DNA of 64,000 nucleotides, from positions 61,274,987 through 61,338,986 of the forward strand of contig NC_086382.1 of assembly GCF_036588685.1 (NCBI RefSeq). Reading direction: 5' to 3'. Source of the DNA: Mytilus trossulus. Lineage: Eukaryota; Mollusca; Bivalvia; Mytilida; Mytilidae. Made by a program: the position numbers and the translations under genes. Every line of letters begins with the position of its first letter. Position 1 is the stretch's first letter. Shown piece by piece: positions 1-11,974 of the stretch. A model generated the notes under the pieces. That model was not told where the DNA came from. It ran no database searches and was given only the letters and a program-made list of their open reading frames with translations.

Positions 1-365
1 ACAGTTGTGAAAACAAATATGAATATATCTTAGAATGCTTTTAAAGTTACGGTCATCCTTCACAAATTACGGTCATCTTTTAGTCAATTACGGTCAGCCT
101 TGTTATGAATCGGTGATCCTGTTACGGTCATCTTGATTATGATTTACGGTCATCTTAGCGATTTTTTTAAATCCAATTTCCTGTTTCATACACATTTCTC
201 GGTAGAAATTTGTTGATTCCGTGTGAATCTTTTACAAATTTGCATCGTACCAAGGTATGCTTTGTAAAGAAAATGCTTTAGAAACACTTAAACAGACAAT
301 ACAAATACTGACCTAATTTTTCATCCGACATCTTGGGATGACCGTGAATGCAGTTACGGTCATCA
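1..365. repeat. Degenerate ACGGTCATC-motif repeat
   Basis: The motif TTACGGTCATC recurs about every 20-60 bases (near 48, 68, 88, 121, 145 and again at 352) in otherwise AT-rich sequence. The copies are divergent in spacing and context. I see no coding potential and cannot assign a family. Confidence 0.5.
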
Positions 366-1155
366 GTTTTACCCCAGTGATTCCTGAGACTACTATTAAC
401 ACATGTTATAGTAGTCTCAGATTATTCGTATTTGACAAGTCAAGGCTTTAATCCCATAAATAAGTCTGTATGTTCTATAATTGTTAATTATTATCTACAT
501 GTATGTGTTAATTTTTCTGTTATCCCTTATTTGAATTTTCTCACTCATTTAGAGAAATATTTGTTAAGTACAAGTAGTTTTGGTTTGTTAACTTATATAA
601 ACTATGTTGTTATTTTTATGTGGCAGATTGGATTTAGTATTACACTGAGCAGTCTCAACTCTGTACAATTGTATTCCATGCTGAACTTATTAAATTATAC
701 ATCGCGCTAACCAGAGTCGTCTTTTTGTTACAAGAGCTAGTCTCAGAGTCAGAGTCCGTACTGTTTATTGTGTGTGTGTGGTTCAAGACCAACACATTTC
801 CCAGTCACAGATACACCCAGAATCTATTTGTGATAGCTGTCTTCCGTTGTTCATATTTAGTATATGCTGTGAACATTTAATTATTTTCAGCGTTTTTTTC
901 TCGATTATGAGTGCCCTTTTTATTATGTTCACATGGTTCAGTAGTATAACAATTATGCTGAGCAATAACATCATAATGATCAGTAGAATAATCATTATAT
1001 TGTGCAGATCTGGTATTATATTCAGCACTTTAATCAATATACTTTTGTCTTTATATTCAGTACTTTTGAAAATATCTTCTGTCAACATCTTATTATATTA
1101 TGTAGATTTCTCATTATGGTGATTACAGAAACCGGAATATTCAGTGGTCAAACAC
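366..1155. other. Non-genic stretch with degenerate ATTATGTTCAG repeats
   Basis: No gene recognised. From about 880 to 1110, variants of ATTATGTTCAG / AATCATTAT recur every 20-30 bases, and the same repeat resumes at about 1665-1790. It therefore looks like one degenerate tandem array split by the hairpin-ended element at 1160-1625. The short open frames here are low-complexity and not credible proteins. Confidence 0.5.
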
Positions 1156-1159
1156 ACTT

Positions 1160-1625
1160 TTTATACGCCCGTCGTCTTAATTTAGACGGGACGTATTATG
1201 GTATACCGTTTTCCGTCCGTCTGTCCGTCCGTCGTCCACACTTCGGACAATAACTCAAAAACGCTTTCACCAATTTCCATGAAACTTAAGTGAATTGTTT
1301 ATATCTATTGGCGTAAACTCCCTTTCGTTTTTTTTTCAATTTCAGATTTTAAGTTTTGAATTTATGGGGCTTTATTCATAAAAAGGGGGGATTTTTAACA
1401 CTTCGGACAATAACTCAAAAAGGCTTTCACCAATGTCCATCAAACTTTGGTGAATTGTTTATATCTATTGATGTAAGCTCCCTTTCAATTTTTATAAATT
1501 TAACATTTCCGTGTTATGAATTAATTTTTATGCTTAAATAAGGGGGGATTTTTCAATTTTGGGACAATAACTAACACTTCCAAAAACAAGTTAAAAGAGC
1601 AACGGGCGTATCATGCGCTAAAGCG
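1160..1625. mobile_element. Hairpin-ended nonautonomous element, family A copy 1
   Basis: The left end reads TATACGCCCGTC with a CCCGTC/GACGGG hairpin. The right end carries the inverted ACGGGCGTAT followed by a TGCGC/GCGCA hairpin (near 1612-1627). Just inside the left end is a CCGTCCGTCTGTCCGTCCG tract. The interior holds two ~160-bp core repeats starting CACTTCGGACAATAACTC (about 1240 and 1400). The layout resembles bivalve pearl/HINE (Helitron-related) elements; that family assignment is inference. Confidence 0.7.
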
Positions 1626-1659
1626 CAGCACTTTATTATCAGTGTTCGGTATTTTTGTG

Positions 1660-1835
1660 TTTTTACTCTTTTCTATTATCATTATGTTGAGTGAAATAAA
1701 TATTATGTTCTGTAGACTGATCATTATGTTCAGTAAAATAAATATTATGTTCAGTTCAAACAACTTTATGATCAGTGGTCAAAATGTTTTATGTTTGGTT
1801 CAAAAAATATTATACTAGGTGGTTTATCAATTACT
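1660..1835. repeat. Degenerate ATTATGTTCAG tandem repeat, right part
   Basis: Five or so copies of ATTATGTT(C/G)AGT with AAATA spacers lie between 1676 and 1770. They continue the array seen at 880-1110 on the other side of the inserted element. Confidence 0.5.
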
Positions 1836-1930
1836 TTCAGTGCTTTTTTTCATTATGTGGTGGTGGTAGACTTCCGAAAATAACCGAAAACATGCATATT
1901 TTTTTTCGGGTTTATTTTCATACTGTCAAC

Positions 1931-2128
1931 ATGTCGTCTGCTATACAACGTGCTCTTGCAGAACTTAATCTGCAAATCTTTCAAATTAAAAAGTTTAAAG
2001 ATGATAGGATAGAAGATGACACTTTTCAGCACCTTACTGATCAAGACTTGATCAGACTAGGTGTTGAAACTATTGGTGATAGAATAAAGATTGAGGGAAG
2101 CGATGAGGATGACTCTGTGACTATATGA
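1931..2128 (+). CDS. SAM-domain-like ORF (exon or fragment)
   Basis: From the ATG at 1931 the frame reads 65 residues to a stop. It looks like a sterile alpha motif: an N-terminal helix (AIQRALAELNL), a basic/acidic helix around FKDDRIEDDTF, then HLTDQDLIRLGV and GDRIKI. The order L..LT..DL..LGV...GDR is typical of SAM helices 3-5. SAM domains mediate protein-protein self-association. The open frame extends upstream to 1775, but that part is low-complexity. No further domain follows, so this may be a first exon, a relic of a larger gene, or part of a repeat. No clear splice donor was found before the stop. Confidence 0.5.
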   Translation: MSSAIQRALAELNLQIFQIKKFKDDRIEDDTFQHLTDQDLIRLGVETIGDRIKIEGSDEDDSVTI

Positions 2129-2351
2129 CACAAACATTAGCAACTATAGGTCATCATAATGCCCCCAATAATTAGAAAAAGCCCCCGCATAGTCAGCTAT
2201 AAAAGAGGGAGGAAAGATACGAGAGTGAGTGTCCCCGAAATGCTGTGTGGTAGACAGTGTTATTAATTGATTATTAGCGCCCTTTGTAAAACTTCAAATT
2301 TCATAATTAATGTATTTCATTGTTAAATAATTTACATGAAGCTTATATAAG
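2129..2351. other. Fragment of interspersed repeat, no gene
   Basis: Around 2138-2160 the phrase CAACTATAGGTCATCATA resembles a phrase in the repeat at 48655-48790 (CAACTATAGGTCATTACA). No gene is visible. Confidence 0.35.
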
Positions 2352-3093
2352 TATATGTTCCGAAGCATATGAGTATCTGGACCATACGCGTATGGTCATG
2401 ACCAGACATTAACTTCCACACGGTACATGTACCATAGCTTTTCTTGGGGCCTGGGTCATTCCGATGTGTCTACGGTGATTTTAAAAACCTCTAGATCTCC
2501 AATATCGTAACATGACTGAAGTACAACATATCACCAGACAACTTAACAAAATAAACTAGTGTTCTTGCCGGTGACGTCATTCATTTTATTTTATACAAAA
2601 CACGTATAAGTATCAAAATTCTGAATATTGCACTTCTAATGCTTATTATATTAAGTTTCAAAAGTGAGCAAATTATAAGACTCTTTATCCTGTTGACTTT
2701 TACGTCAGGTTAAAGTAAAACAGTTGACTTCTTGTGTAACAGTTCATTAAAATATTTTGGAAGTTATCTTCACAGGTCGACATTTTGCCATGCACTCGTA
2801 ATATTAACATACATGTAATTTATTATCGATAATGACAAAAAATGTGTTTACTATAGTTTTGACTAGTGATGAAATTTACTGTGTGAAACTGCTTATTTTA
2901 TTTTTGTTAATCTTGTTATTATTAATTTTAAATAGATCTATGATAAAATGACTTTTGGTAACTACTACTACTTGTCTTTTTAATGACGTGACATCTAGAA
3001 GGGTTATATGAAGAGTTAAACACATAAATGTACCTGTTAATTACCCCGACCATACGCGTACGGTCCAAATACTCATATGGTCCGGAAAATATA
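2352..3093. mobile_element. Nonautonomous DNA transposon with ~46-bp TIRs
   Basis: The left end at 2352-2397 (TATGTTCCG..CATATGAGTAT..GGACCATACGCG) is the imperfect reverse complement of the right end at 3048-3093 (ACCATACGCG..GTCC..ATACTCATATGG..CCGGAAAATA). The whole unit is about 740 bp with no transposase ORF. The flanks are TA-rich, so a TA-type target duplication is possible but not provable by eye. Confidence 0.7.
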
Positions 3094-3359
3094 TATTTGT
3101 TAATTGCATAGCTTTTGCTATTTGAATTCGTTGGTTAAAGATATTTATTTTTATTGTAAAGTTTAATTTATGCATCGTCGCAAAATCTTTGGTTACCCTC
3201 TTTGTATACATTCAGTGGGAAACTTATATATTTTATAGATCATGCAGATACCAAATTAGGAAATTGATAAGTTTTGTCTATCCTTTTAGTTAATGCGTTT
3301 TGTTATTTGATTTAGCCATGTAATTATGGATGTTCCGAATTGGGTTTTCTCTTATACCC

Positions 3360-3695
3360 CAGTCCCACTAAGTCACGATCGCACTACGAACTGTGGAAAA
3401 AATGAAAATTTTGATGATCGTGTAGGTCGCAGTTAGGTCGTACCACGGTTGTGGTGATATCTTCAAGATCGTGAAGAGCGTGGCCAACTTTGAACATGTT
3501 CAAAATAATCGTGGTGCGGTCGTGGCGAAATTAGGTCGTGGTAGAAGCGTAGTGAAAGCGCACTAAGACCGTAGTAAGATCGCAAAGGTCGCTGTACAAT
3601 CGTTGCAAAAGCGTAGCGAAAGCGTATTTCTATTCGGAGAGATTGCGCTACGATCTTACAGCGACGTTATCACGACCTTAAGTTCAGTATTTTTG
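3360..3695. repeat. Degenerate GATCGTAGTG-type short tandem repeat
   Basis: A run of about 300 bases is built from variants of GATCGTGGT, GCGTAGTGAAAGCG and GTCGTAGTAAG at ~11-12-base spacing. It is notably more GC-rich than its surroundings. The right edge passes into AAGTTCAGTATTTTTGTGAT, the 3' end of the dispersed family also seen at 33705, 36270, 49620 and 53150. Confidence 0.6.
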
Positions 3696-3884
3696 TGATT
3701 TTACTCTCTACTCTGTTACCGGCCACACAAAATTAAGTTAATAAACACAAAGCTGTAATAAATTCCAGTAATTTTAAGTTTTGGAAGCTCTTTGGTATTG
3801 TATTTAAAAGGTACTTTAAATGAAAAGAAAAGTTACAAGTTACATATCATATTAGTTTAAACGAGTAAACACTAGGGACTATAT

Positions 3885-4440
3885 TCGTGGACAACGAAAC
3901 GAAGAAGAGAAGACGAACAGACAATTGTGGTCTCGATCGTATATTGGTATGACGTTGTCGTCGTCGTCGTCGTCGTCGTTGTCCGTGTTTTTGCACTTTA
4001 ACTTAAGTATAAGTGAATAGAAACCTGTGAAATTTAAACACAAGGTTTATGACCATAAAAGGAAGGTTGGGATCGATTTTGGGAGTTCTGGTCCCAACAG
4101 TTTAGGAATTAGGGACAAAAAGGGCCCAAAATAGCATTTTACTTGGTTTTCGCACAAGAACTTTCAGTAAACAGATTTCTGTTAAATTTTAACATAAGGT
4201 TTATGACCACAAAAAGAAGGTTGGGATTGATTTTGAGAGTTTTGGTCCCAACAGTTTAGAAATTAGGGGCCACAAACGGTCCAAAAACAAGCATTTTTCT
4301 TAGTTTTTGCACAATATCTTTAGTATAAGAAAATAGAAATCTATGAAATTTTCACACAAGGTTTATGACGACAAAAAGAAGGTTGGGATTGATTTTGGGA
4401 GTTTTTGTTTTCGTATTAAGCTGCGCCCTGCGGAGCATCT
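3885..4440. mobile_element. Core-repeat element, family B copy 1
   Basis: A CGTCGTCGTC run at 3957-3980 is followed by three ~160-bp core repeats that start near 4050, 4209 and 4369 (CC..AAAAGGAAGGTTGGGAT). The right end is GCTGCGCCCTGCGGAGCATC. The end shares the phrase TGCGGAGCA(T/C)CTGGTT with the neighbour at 4606-5548, so both belong to one family. No coding capacity. Confidence 0.65.
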
Positions 4441-4605
4441 GGTTCTTTTAGTGGCCCAAAGCGTGGAATTCATTATCCAGTGAAATACAAAAAAATTAAA
4501 AAAGTATATCTACTTTCAAATACTCTTACAAGTCATTCAATTTTTTTAAGTGTCAAATGTATGAGTTAAGCCACAATGTATTATACTATAGGTGTTTTTT
4601 ATACG

Positions 4606-5548
4606 ACCTCAAACATTTTTTTGGGTCGTATAGTGGTATGATGTCGCTGTCGTCTGCGTCGTCCGAAGCCCAATTGGTTTCCGGACAGTTTCCTTAGTTT
4701 AAAAAAATAGATCTTAATGATTTTTTTTCTGAGGGGTCAATACCACAAAAGGAAGGTTGGGATCGATTTTGGAGATGGTTGTCCAACCGTTTTGGAATAA
4801 GAAGCCCAAAACAAGGCTTTTTCTAGTTTAAGGATAATAACTTGTGTATAAGTATTTCATTTGCTCTGAAATTGTACCACAATGTTTAAAACCACAAGTA
4901 GAAGGTTTGGATTCGTTTACAGGGTTATGGGTCAAAAGTTTAGGAATAAAGGGCCAAAAAGGGACCAAAAGCAAGCATTTTTCTAGTTTCAAGACAATAA
5001 ATTGTGTGTAATTGTTTTGACCTCTCTAAAATTGTACCACAATGTATCACAGAACAAAGGGGAGGCAAGGATTAAGTTTTGGAATAATTGCCCAAATATG
5101 AAGGAATTAGTGGGGCCAAAAAAGAGCAAAAAAGAAGCATGTTTCTAGTTTCCAAACAAACATTGTTTAGATGAATGAATCTCTCTGAAATTGTAATACA
5201 ATGTTCCATACTACAAGGGAAATGATGGGATTGAGTTGAAGGGTTATTGCTTTAAAAGGGGGTTTCAATAAGGTTTTCTTAGGGGGGGGGGGGGTAAATT
5301 TGTTAAGGGATTCCTTTTTTTCAAAAATTTTCGAAATTCGAATTTTGAAAAATTTCAAGAAGAAGCCTTCAATTGCACAGTATTGTACTGTAGATTTGTT
5401 AGATCTCTGGCCACATTTATTTTGTGACAAAAACCTTTATTATGACAAAAATTCGATCACAATCCAAATTCAGACAGTATGAAGCTTGAATATTGTGACC
5501 AAATTTGCTCCAACCGTTCAGGGTTGGACCACTGCGGAGCACCTGGTT
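4606..5548. mobile_element. Core-repeat element, family B copy 2
   Basis: The left end is a clear hairpin, ATACGACC..GGGTCGTAT (about 4611-4640), followed by a GTCGCTGTCGTCTGCGTCGTC tract. Degenerate ~140-165-bp core repeats begin near 4744, 4879, 5046 and 5211. The right end has a CCAACC/GGTTGG hairpin, then TGCGGAGCACCTGGTT. A poly-G tract lies at 5283-5293. The apparent small ORFs inside are not conserved between copies. Confidence 0.65.
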
Positions 5549-5662
5549 GTTGTTGTAATTATAGTTTTATATCTATTGTTAACATTTGTATATTAGTAAA
5601 TTATTCATTTATGTAGTTGATATTGTATGTAGAGAGCTTTATTGAAATTTGGTTTAATCCTA

Positions 5663-5832
5663 ATGAGTTTTTATTATTATTATTATTATTATAACTCGCA
5701 ACTCAACTTTTAAAACTCGCATCAAGACTTTTGTAACTCGCAACTCGACTTTTGTAACTCGCAACTCGACTTTCGTTACTCACAAATCGATACTCTCAAC
5801 TCGACTTTCTTAACTCGCAACTCGATACTCGA
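5663..5832. repeat. (ATT)n followed by ~21-bp AACTCGCAACTCGACTTTT repeat
   Basis: An (ATT)n microsatellite at about 5668-5690 runs straight into six or seven variants of AACTCGCAACTCGACTTTT (5692-5832). No gene. Confidence 0.75.
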
Positions 5833-6283
5833 TAAAAAGTGAATCTCTTGCGAATTCCCGAAATGATGTCAGATGCGGATTAAGGGGGGAGGGGGGGGGC
5901 GGGTTCAGCCCTTCTTTGTGGGGAAAAAACCTGCTTGCTTATAAAGGGAATCATCGACGCTTGACTGGAGCGAGGCCCCTCTTAGGCAGTCAGCGGGCCC
6001 CCACTTATGAAAATTACTGGATCCGCCACTGGATGTTGCCCTCAAAACTGTGTCACTTAATAATTTTTCTCCTGGTATATTGTTATGCAATCTGTAACTT
6101 TACTACAATGGTTCTTTTATGGTTGCCATGGTTAGGGTTGTTTTGTTTTAAGGGGACAATAATCTGATGTGGGTTTGTTTTTTTTTTTGGGGGGGGGGGA
6201 GTTGACGAATAGATCTAATCATTTTGATCTGTTGCTACGCAAGTTTATATTTTACTACAGCAAAGCTTCATTTTTACTTTTTT
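5833..6283. other. Non-genic, homopolymer-rich stretch
   Basis: Contains poly-G runs (5885-5900, 6189-6199). A phrase around 6020-6040 (TGGATCCGCCACTGGA) has the look of an interspersed repeat, but there is only one copy here. No gene supported. Confidence 0.4.
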
Positions 6284-7300
6284 ATACGCCCGTCAAAATT
6301 TTGACGGGACGTATTATGTTATACAAATGTCCGGTGTCCGTCCGTATGTCCGTCTGTCCGGCGTAAACATGTCGCGTCTTAACTTGAGAACGACTTATCC
6401 AAATTTCACGAAACTTATTGTAGTTGTTTCTAATGATAGTCAAATGATCTGTATACTTTTCGGTCAAAATAAGATTAAAACTTTTTGAGTTACGGCACTT
6501 TGTAACTAAAATAGGGGGGTGTTTTTTTTCACATGTCGCACTGTATATAAAAAACAATTTTTGATTATTGCTTAAAACTTAACACGCTTCTTAGTTATAT
6601 TAATTTTAAGATTTGTATACTTTTTGGTGATGATTTAAAATTTCATTTTTGAGTTATTGAGTATTTTGTAAAAAAGGGAGAGGGGATTTTTACATGTCGC
6701 GCCGTATCTCAAAAACGATTTATGATTATTGCTTAAAACTTTACACACTTTTTTGTTATATTAATCTTAAGATCTGTATACTTTTTGGTGATGATTTAAA
6801 ATTTCGATTTTCAGTTATTTAGTATTTTGTAAAAAGAGGGGGAGGGTATTTTTACATGTCACGCCGTATCTCAAAATCAATTTATAATTATTGCTTAAAA
6901 CTTTACACACTTCTTTGTTATATTGATTTTATTAATAAGATCTGTATACTTTTTGGTGATAATTTAAAATTTCATTGTTCAGTTATTTAGTATTTTTTTA
7001 AAAAGGGGGAGGGTATATTTACATGCATGTCACGCCGTATCTCAAAATCAATTTATGATTATTGCTTAAAACTTTACATATTTCTTTGTAACATTAATCT
7101 TAAGATCTGTATACTTTTTGGTTTTGATTCAAAATTTTATTTTAGTGATATTTAGTTTTTTGGGTTCATATGTCCCTCTGTATCTCAAAAACAATATATG
7201 GTTATTGCTTAAAACTTTCTCAAAAATTATTTATGATTATTGCATTAAACTATCACACAAGACGACAGGCGTATCATGTGCTCATGGCACAGCTGTTTTT
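6284..7300. mobile_element. Hairpin-ended nonautonomous element, family A copy 2
   Basis: The left end has a perfect 20-bp palindrome, CCCGTCAAAATTTTGACGGG, then a CCGTCCGTATGTCCGTCTG tract. The right end has GACAGGCGTAT (inverse of the left end) and a TGTGC/GCACA terminal hairpin. Inside, a core repeat starting CATGTC(G/A)C recurs at 6368, 6532, 6693, 6855 and 7026 (spacing 161-171), with a decayed sixth near 7168. Same architecture as 1160-1625. Confidence 0.75.
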
Positions 7301-9117
7301 TTTTAAATTTGTACACAATTTAGTTCCTGCATTTTAAGTTGCAGAGAGTTAATTTTCCTCATGCTCTGGGCATGTTGGGCAAAATAATTTCTTTCAAGTC
7401 TTATCAGTCTATAGTAAAGTTTTTAAAAACCCATTTAAAAGAATTGGTTGTCATATTTGTTTTAGCCCACTTTGCTATATATAGTCATAAATTTTTATCC
7501 GTTATCATTGTCCGTTTACTTATCTAAAAATTTAAAAACTGGTTTCCTCTGCATACTAATGATCTTAATTATTTTACAAAACTAGGGAACAAGAAATCTT
7601 CATAGGGATACATAGTTTTCTAAATGGATCCACATAACTCTGTGTCTCACCTGCAGTTGCTGCTGTTAGTGTTAAAGTCTGATGTTGACTATAAAAGTGA
7701 GTATATTTATCTGTAAAATACAGAATTTAAAAAATAATATATGTGCATGTATCATACTAGTGCTCCATCCATGAACTATGGAAAATTAAAACAATGTTAT
7801 AGCAATAACTAAAAAATATTCATAGATCTAATTTTAAGGGTTAACTTAATATAGCTCTTCGTCTTTTATATACGCTTTGGATTTTAAATATTTTGGCCAC
7901 GAGCATCACTGAAGAGACAAGTGTTGTCGAAATGCGCATCTGGTGCAGAAAAAAATGGTACCGTTAATGTTATTAATTTTTTTTATCTTGTTCTAGTTTA
8001 TCATGGAGACTGCAATGATAAATTATAAATCACAAAAAATCATTAATCTCACCATTGCACATGTCAGAAATGCTAAATATATGGACTCATCTTTAAATTC
8101 CTTAATAATAACCCTGATTGGTAAGGTTACCGTAGTATTTGATGATTTTTTAAGAAAATTGTACCCTGAATTTTATTTTTAGATTTCAGCAACAAAATGA
8201 AGAACTCCAAGAGTCTAATACGGTTTATTAAACAGGATTTTACCATTGAATCAACATCCTACAAGAATATAACATACAAATAAGTAATTATGTGCAGGGA
8301 AGAACATTTAAACAAAACTGTAAGAGACATACAGTGGTGTATTTTTAAAGAGACCGGAAGAACCTGTAATAACTTGCCATGAGTGTATATTTTCCAAACC
8401 AGAAGCTCGTTCATAATAATACTGTATACAATTTAAATTAAAAGTGTTGTATGATCATTACAGATATAGTCTCAAAAGAGAAAATTTAGTTTTAAATGAA
8501 ACATTTAAGTAAAAAACATTGAAATAGTCCTTTCCATGTTGTGGGACATGTAGAAAGTTTATGCTTTCACCATTCATGTAGCTCCATATAGAGGAATGGG
8601 TCCCTGTCCCCCTCTCCCCCCCAAAAAAACACATTCGTATCCGACAGCAATCAATCGATAAAAAACACCAAACAAAAATCAAAAGGGAAACATACCATCG
8701 ACACTTGATACATGTAGCATGCTCTGCATTGCGAATGAAAACTAAATCAACAAAGATTTTTTTATGTTTTTTTGACATGAGACAAGCAATGAGAAGGTGG
8801 TTCCTACCTTGGTACAGGCGTTTGAATAAATTATTTTTAGAATATTAAGTTGATAAATGGATTAAAAAAAATCTTTCGTTCTGTCTTTTGCAAGTAAGAC
8901 CCTTTTCCCTGAGTAATTTGTTTCAAAGTTGATCAACAAATACAACTAAAATCCAGGATGCGAGTCATCGATGTACATGACTTTGCTTGTCTTCTTGCTT
9001 TTTTGTCGTGTCTGTGACATGCGAAAGATACAGATAACAATCCTACGGCGTTAACTATTTGTATTGAGCTTGATATTTTATATGGTAATTGACTTTAACT
9101 GGAGGCTTCATACCTTG
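7301..9117. other. No gene recognised; one interspersed-repeat scrap
   Basis: AT-rich sequence. At 7898-7980 a phrase built on GCATCACTGAAGAGACA and GTCGAAATGCGCATCTGG resembles the edge of the dispersed 352-bp family but is diverged. The 106-codon minus frame at 8458-8778 is cysteine-rich and low-complexity, with no recognisable domain. Nothing else supported. Confidence 0.4.
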
Positions 9118-9750
9118 TGGCTTATACATGTATAACGAAAGTCTGTATTATGTCTGTTGGCCTTGACCTCATTTTCATTGTCAAGCAACTGCTTGATAAC
9201 AAATTTCTATTTTTATTATGTTAATTTCTCACTTACCTATTAGTAAACTACCGAATTGGACTATTTACCGGGTTTGTAATAACATGAGCAACAGGATGGG
9301 TGCTACATTTATATGTGGAACAGGATCAGCATACCCTGCAGGATCACCCGAGATCAAACCCATGGTGGGATTCATGTTGCTTAGTCATTAGTTTTCTATG
9401 TGTCTTGTGAACTATTATTTGTCTAATTTGCACAGGTCATTAGTCAATGTCAAATTTAGTTTTTTGTCTATTTCTTTTAGCAATACTGGTAGATAAAACT
9501 AGATATAGTGTATGAAATGATTTTATGATTTAAATGTCTTGTCTAGCAGGGGTCATCTGACGAGTCACCTTGACTTTATTTTTTCATGGTTCATTGGTCA
9601 ATATGTAATTTTCATTGTTTTGGCTGTTTCTTGTATTAGATAAGCAATAGAAAAACTATATTACGTGTTTATAATGATTGTCAGCTATACATGTCTTTCT
9701 GACTTAAATTGGTTTATCTCACATTTACTTCATTTTCATGCATCTTTGAC
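9118..9750. repeat. ~150-bp repeats interrupted by a retroelement tail
   Basis: Two ~150-bp degenerate units (about 9443-9592 and 9593-9745) share TTGGTCAAT, TCTATTTCTTTTAG, AACTATATTA and TTCATGGTTCA-type phrases. A matching scrap (TTGACCTCATTTTCATTG) sits at about 9164. A reverse-transcriptase element 3' tail lies between the scrap and the units, so the array appears split by insertion. Confidence 0.5.
9246..9426 (+). mobile_element. 3' tail fragment of the RT retroelement family
   Basis: Matches in order the segment downstream of the RT coding remnant at 45950-46130 and 51350-51520: ACCGAATT..GACTATTTACCG, AACATGAGCAACA..A..GGGTGC, GAGCAGGATC-type phrase, ACCC..GGGGTTCATGTTGCTTA and TTTTCTATGT. 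No RT coding sequence remains. Confidence 0.6.
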
Positions 9751-11935
9751 AGTATGTGACACCTGTACTAAAACTCTTTCCTTGGTCTATCAGCATAAAA
9801 TATTTCGTGAATATAAAAGCAGGCGAAACGTTTCAGCTTGAGCATTCTCGTTGCATCTTATAAGTTGTATTTGTCTGAGACATTATTGGTTAGAGCTTAC
9901 AAGACTGACTTTAATTGTTGAGGACCAAGAAATTTGAACAACAAGAAAGAAATAAAGAAAGGTTGTATAAAACATGCTCACGACAAAAAAAAAAGTCATA
10001 TTTACTTTTACTTTCTATAATATTATCTACAATATGTTCAGTTACTGTTAAATTCTTGTGAAGACTCGATTCGTGTTTATTTCCAATTAAAAAAAATCAT
10101 GTGATAGATCGATTCACTTTTGGGTTCATAGGTAGAAAATTTGTCTGTAGTTTAGATCTTTTACACTAACCGTGATTTTGAAAGTGCTTTAAGTTACTTG
10201 TAACGTAAAAGATGAAGAAAACCGAATAAGACTCCAATTAGTAATAGACTGAAATATCTTTTGTAGAAGTGTTAAAATCTACTGCTGTCAAAATTATTAT
10301 GCTATATTAAAACCACAAAAAGAACAATACGAAGCAAAGTTCTATTTTCTTGCCGTTGAATAGAAAATATCTGTGTTGGTAAAAATAAGGAATGTTGTTA
10401 TAATTTTCAATGATTCAATTCATATCAGAATATTAACAGCCTAATGTACATGTATAACAAAACAATTTACAAACAATAAATATGACCGAAATGAACTAAC
10501 CACAACCTCTAGACTACAGGTTCCTGACTTGATCCAAGGTTAATGTTATAAAAATATCTTAAACGTGTGCTTATTCTTTTAAATTACTTTTAAATTATTA
10601 CTGATAACAAACTGTCATGGTATCAAAAGAATCTTTTCTATCTATAGGAGAAACGTGAACTATATTAAAGACGTCATTGCATTTCAAGTGCTACAAGAAA
10701 GTATGAAAGAGCCATAGTTTTAATATAGACGACTGCATATATATAATCTACATATTTAGTTCTATTAATAAAACCAGGAGATGTGGTATGCCTCCCAACT
10801 CACAAAAACAGAACAAGGATACTATATAAATAACCATCAACGTCAGACGTCGACAAAATCGGTTTAACCCGCAATATTTATATGCACCTCTGTCCCAAGT
10901 CGGACACAGTCATGTTATAGATATGTCTTTGTGTAGTTATACATTTAGTTTGATGAATGAAATTCTGACATTGTGCTTTACATCTAGATGACATCTATTT
11001 TTTTTTCGGAGCTATTCAGCACTTCCTGTATGGTGCTGACTGCTTAATATTGAAAAACTGTATTGGTGACCCCTGTCTGATAGTTTTGTATTTGTTGCTA
11101 ATGTGATTGAATTTGACTGTTTTTATGACAGCTCCTTTTCCGCCTTTCACACAAATCAACAATGAAAACATCAGTGCGCGTGGAAAGCTGTAAAAGTCAT
11201 CTTGATAACTAGCGAAACTAATCGCCAGGAAAAAAAAACCGCACTGGTTTACGCCAAAAACATTGAATAACACCAATTATGACATACAACAAATAAAGAC
11301 AATCAAAAATGAGAAGTCGTGGCTTGAAACAGGCACATAAAGAATGTGGTCATAAAGTTCATCAAAAGAATCCTCTTTAATGTATTAATGTGTTGAAATG
11401 AAAGAATACATAAAGCCATGGAGTTTTAAAATAAAATTCTTGTTTTTATCCCAAACCAACTTATGATATTTGTTGATTGTTGATTGCTTTATGTCCAGTG
11501 GCAAATATTTCACGATGGTTCTGGACGAGAACAAGTTAACAATAAATACAACAGGTACTAGTAGGTCTTGTAATAATAGAGGCCCATCCCGATGATGATC
11601 ATGGGGAATTTCGACTTCCACTGGAAAATAAAGGTATATAAGTAAGGGACAGAAATTTTGCCATGCAACAAGAAGAGTTGTTGCAAGGGTTCTTAACATG
11701 CAGAGATCTTGTCACTCTCTTTACTCGAGGCATTGGATTAAACCTCGATATATGCATTCTGACAGGACGTAGCTGCAAACTTGATACATCTTTCACAGCC
11801 AGACGGACGCCCCACTTTAACAAGCTTTTTACTGCCGGTCAGAACAGGACCAAGTGAGCATATTTCTATTCCCAACTCACCCTTAGCTTGGGGCTTATGA
11901 TATTTGTGATAGGGCCCCTTGTGATAGCATAACCG
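9751..11935. other. No gene recognised
   Basis: About 2.2 kb of AT-rich sequence. Short open frames at 11016-11276 and 11385-11857 on both strands overlap each other and show no domain. The block at 11590-11870 is less AT-rich than its surroundings and could be a repeat fragment, but no second copy is in the window. Confidence 0.35.
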
Positions 11936-11974
11936 ATCGAGTTTTTTTATTAGGTCTTGAATTTGACTACAATT

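Noticed and set aside
432-1253. Short open frames near the left edge as genes
   Set aside because: Low-complexity, overlapping on both strands and spanning degenerate repeats and an element end.
8458-8778. Cysteine-rich 106-codon minus frame as a secreted peptide
   Set aside because: No convincing signal peptide at its start and no spaced cysteine framework; composition follows the local base bias.
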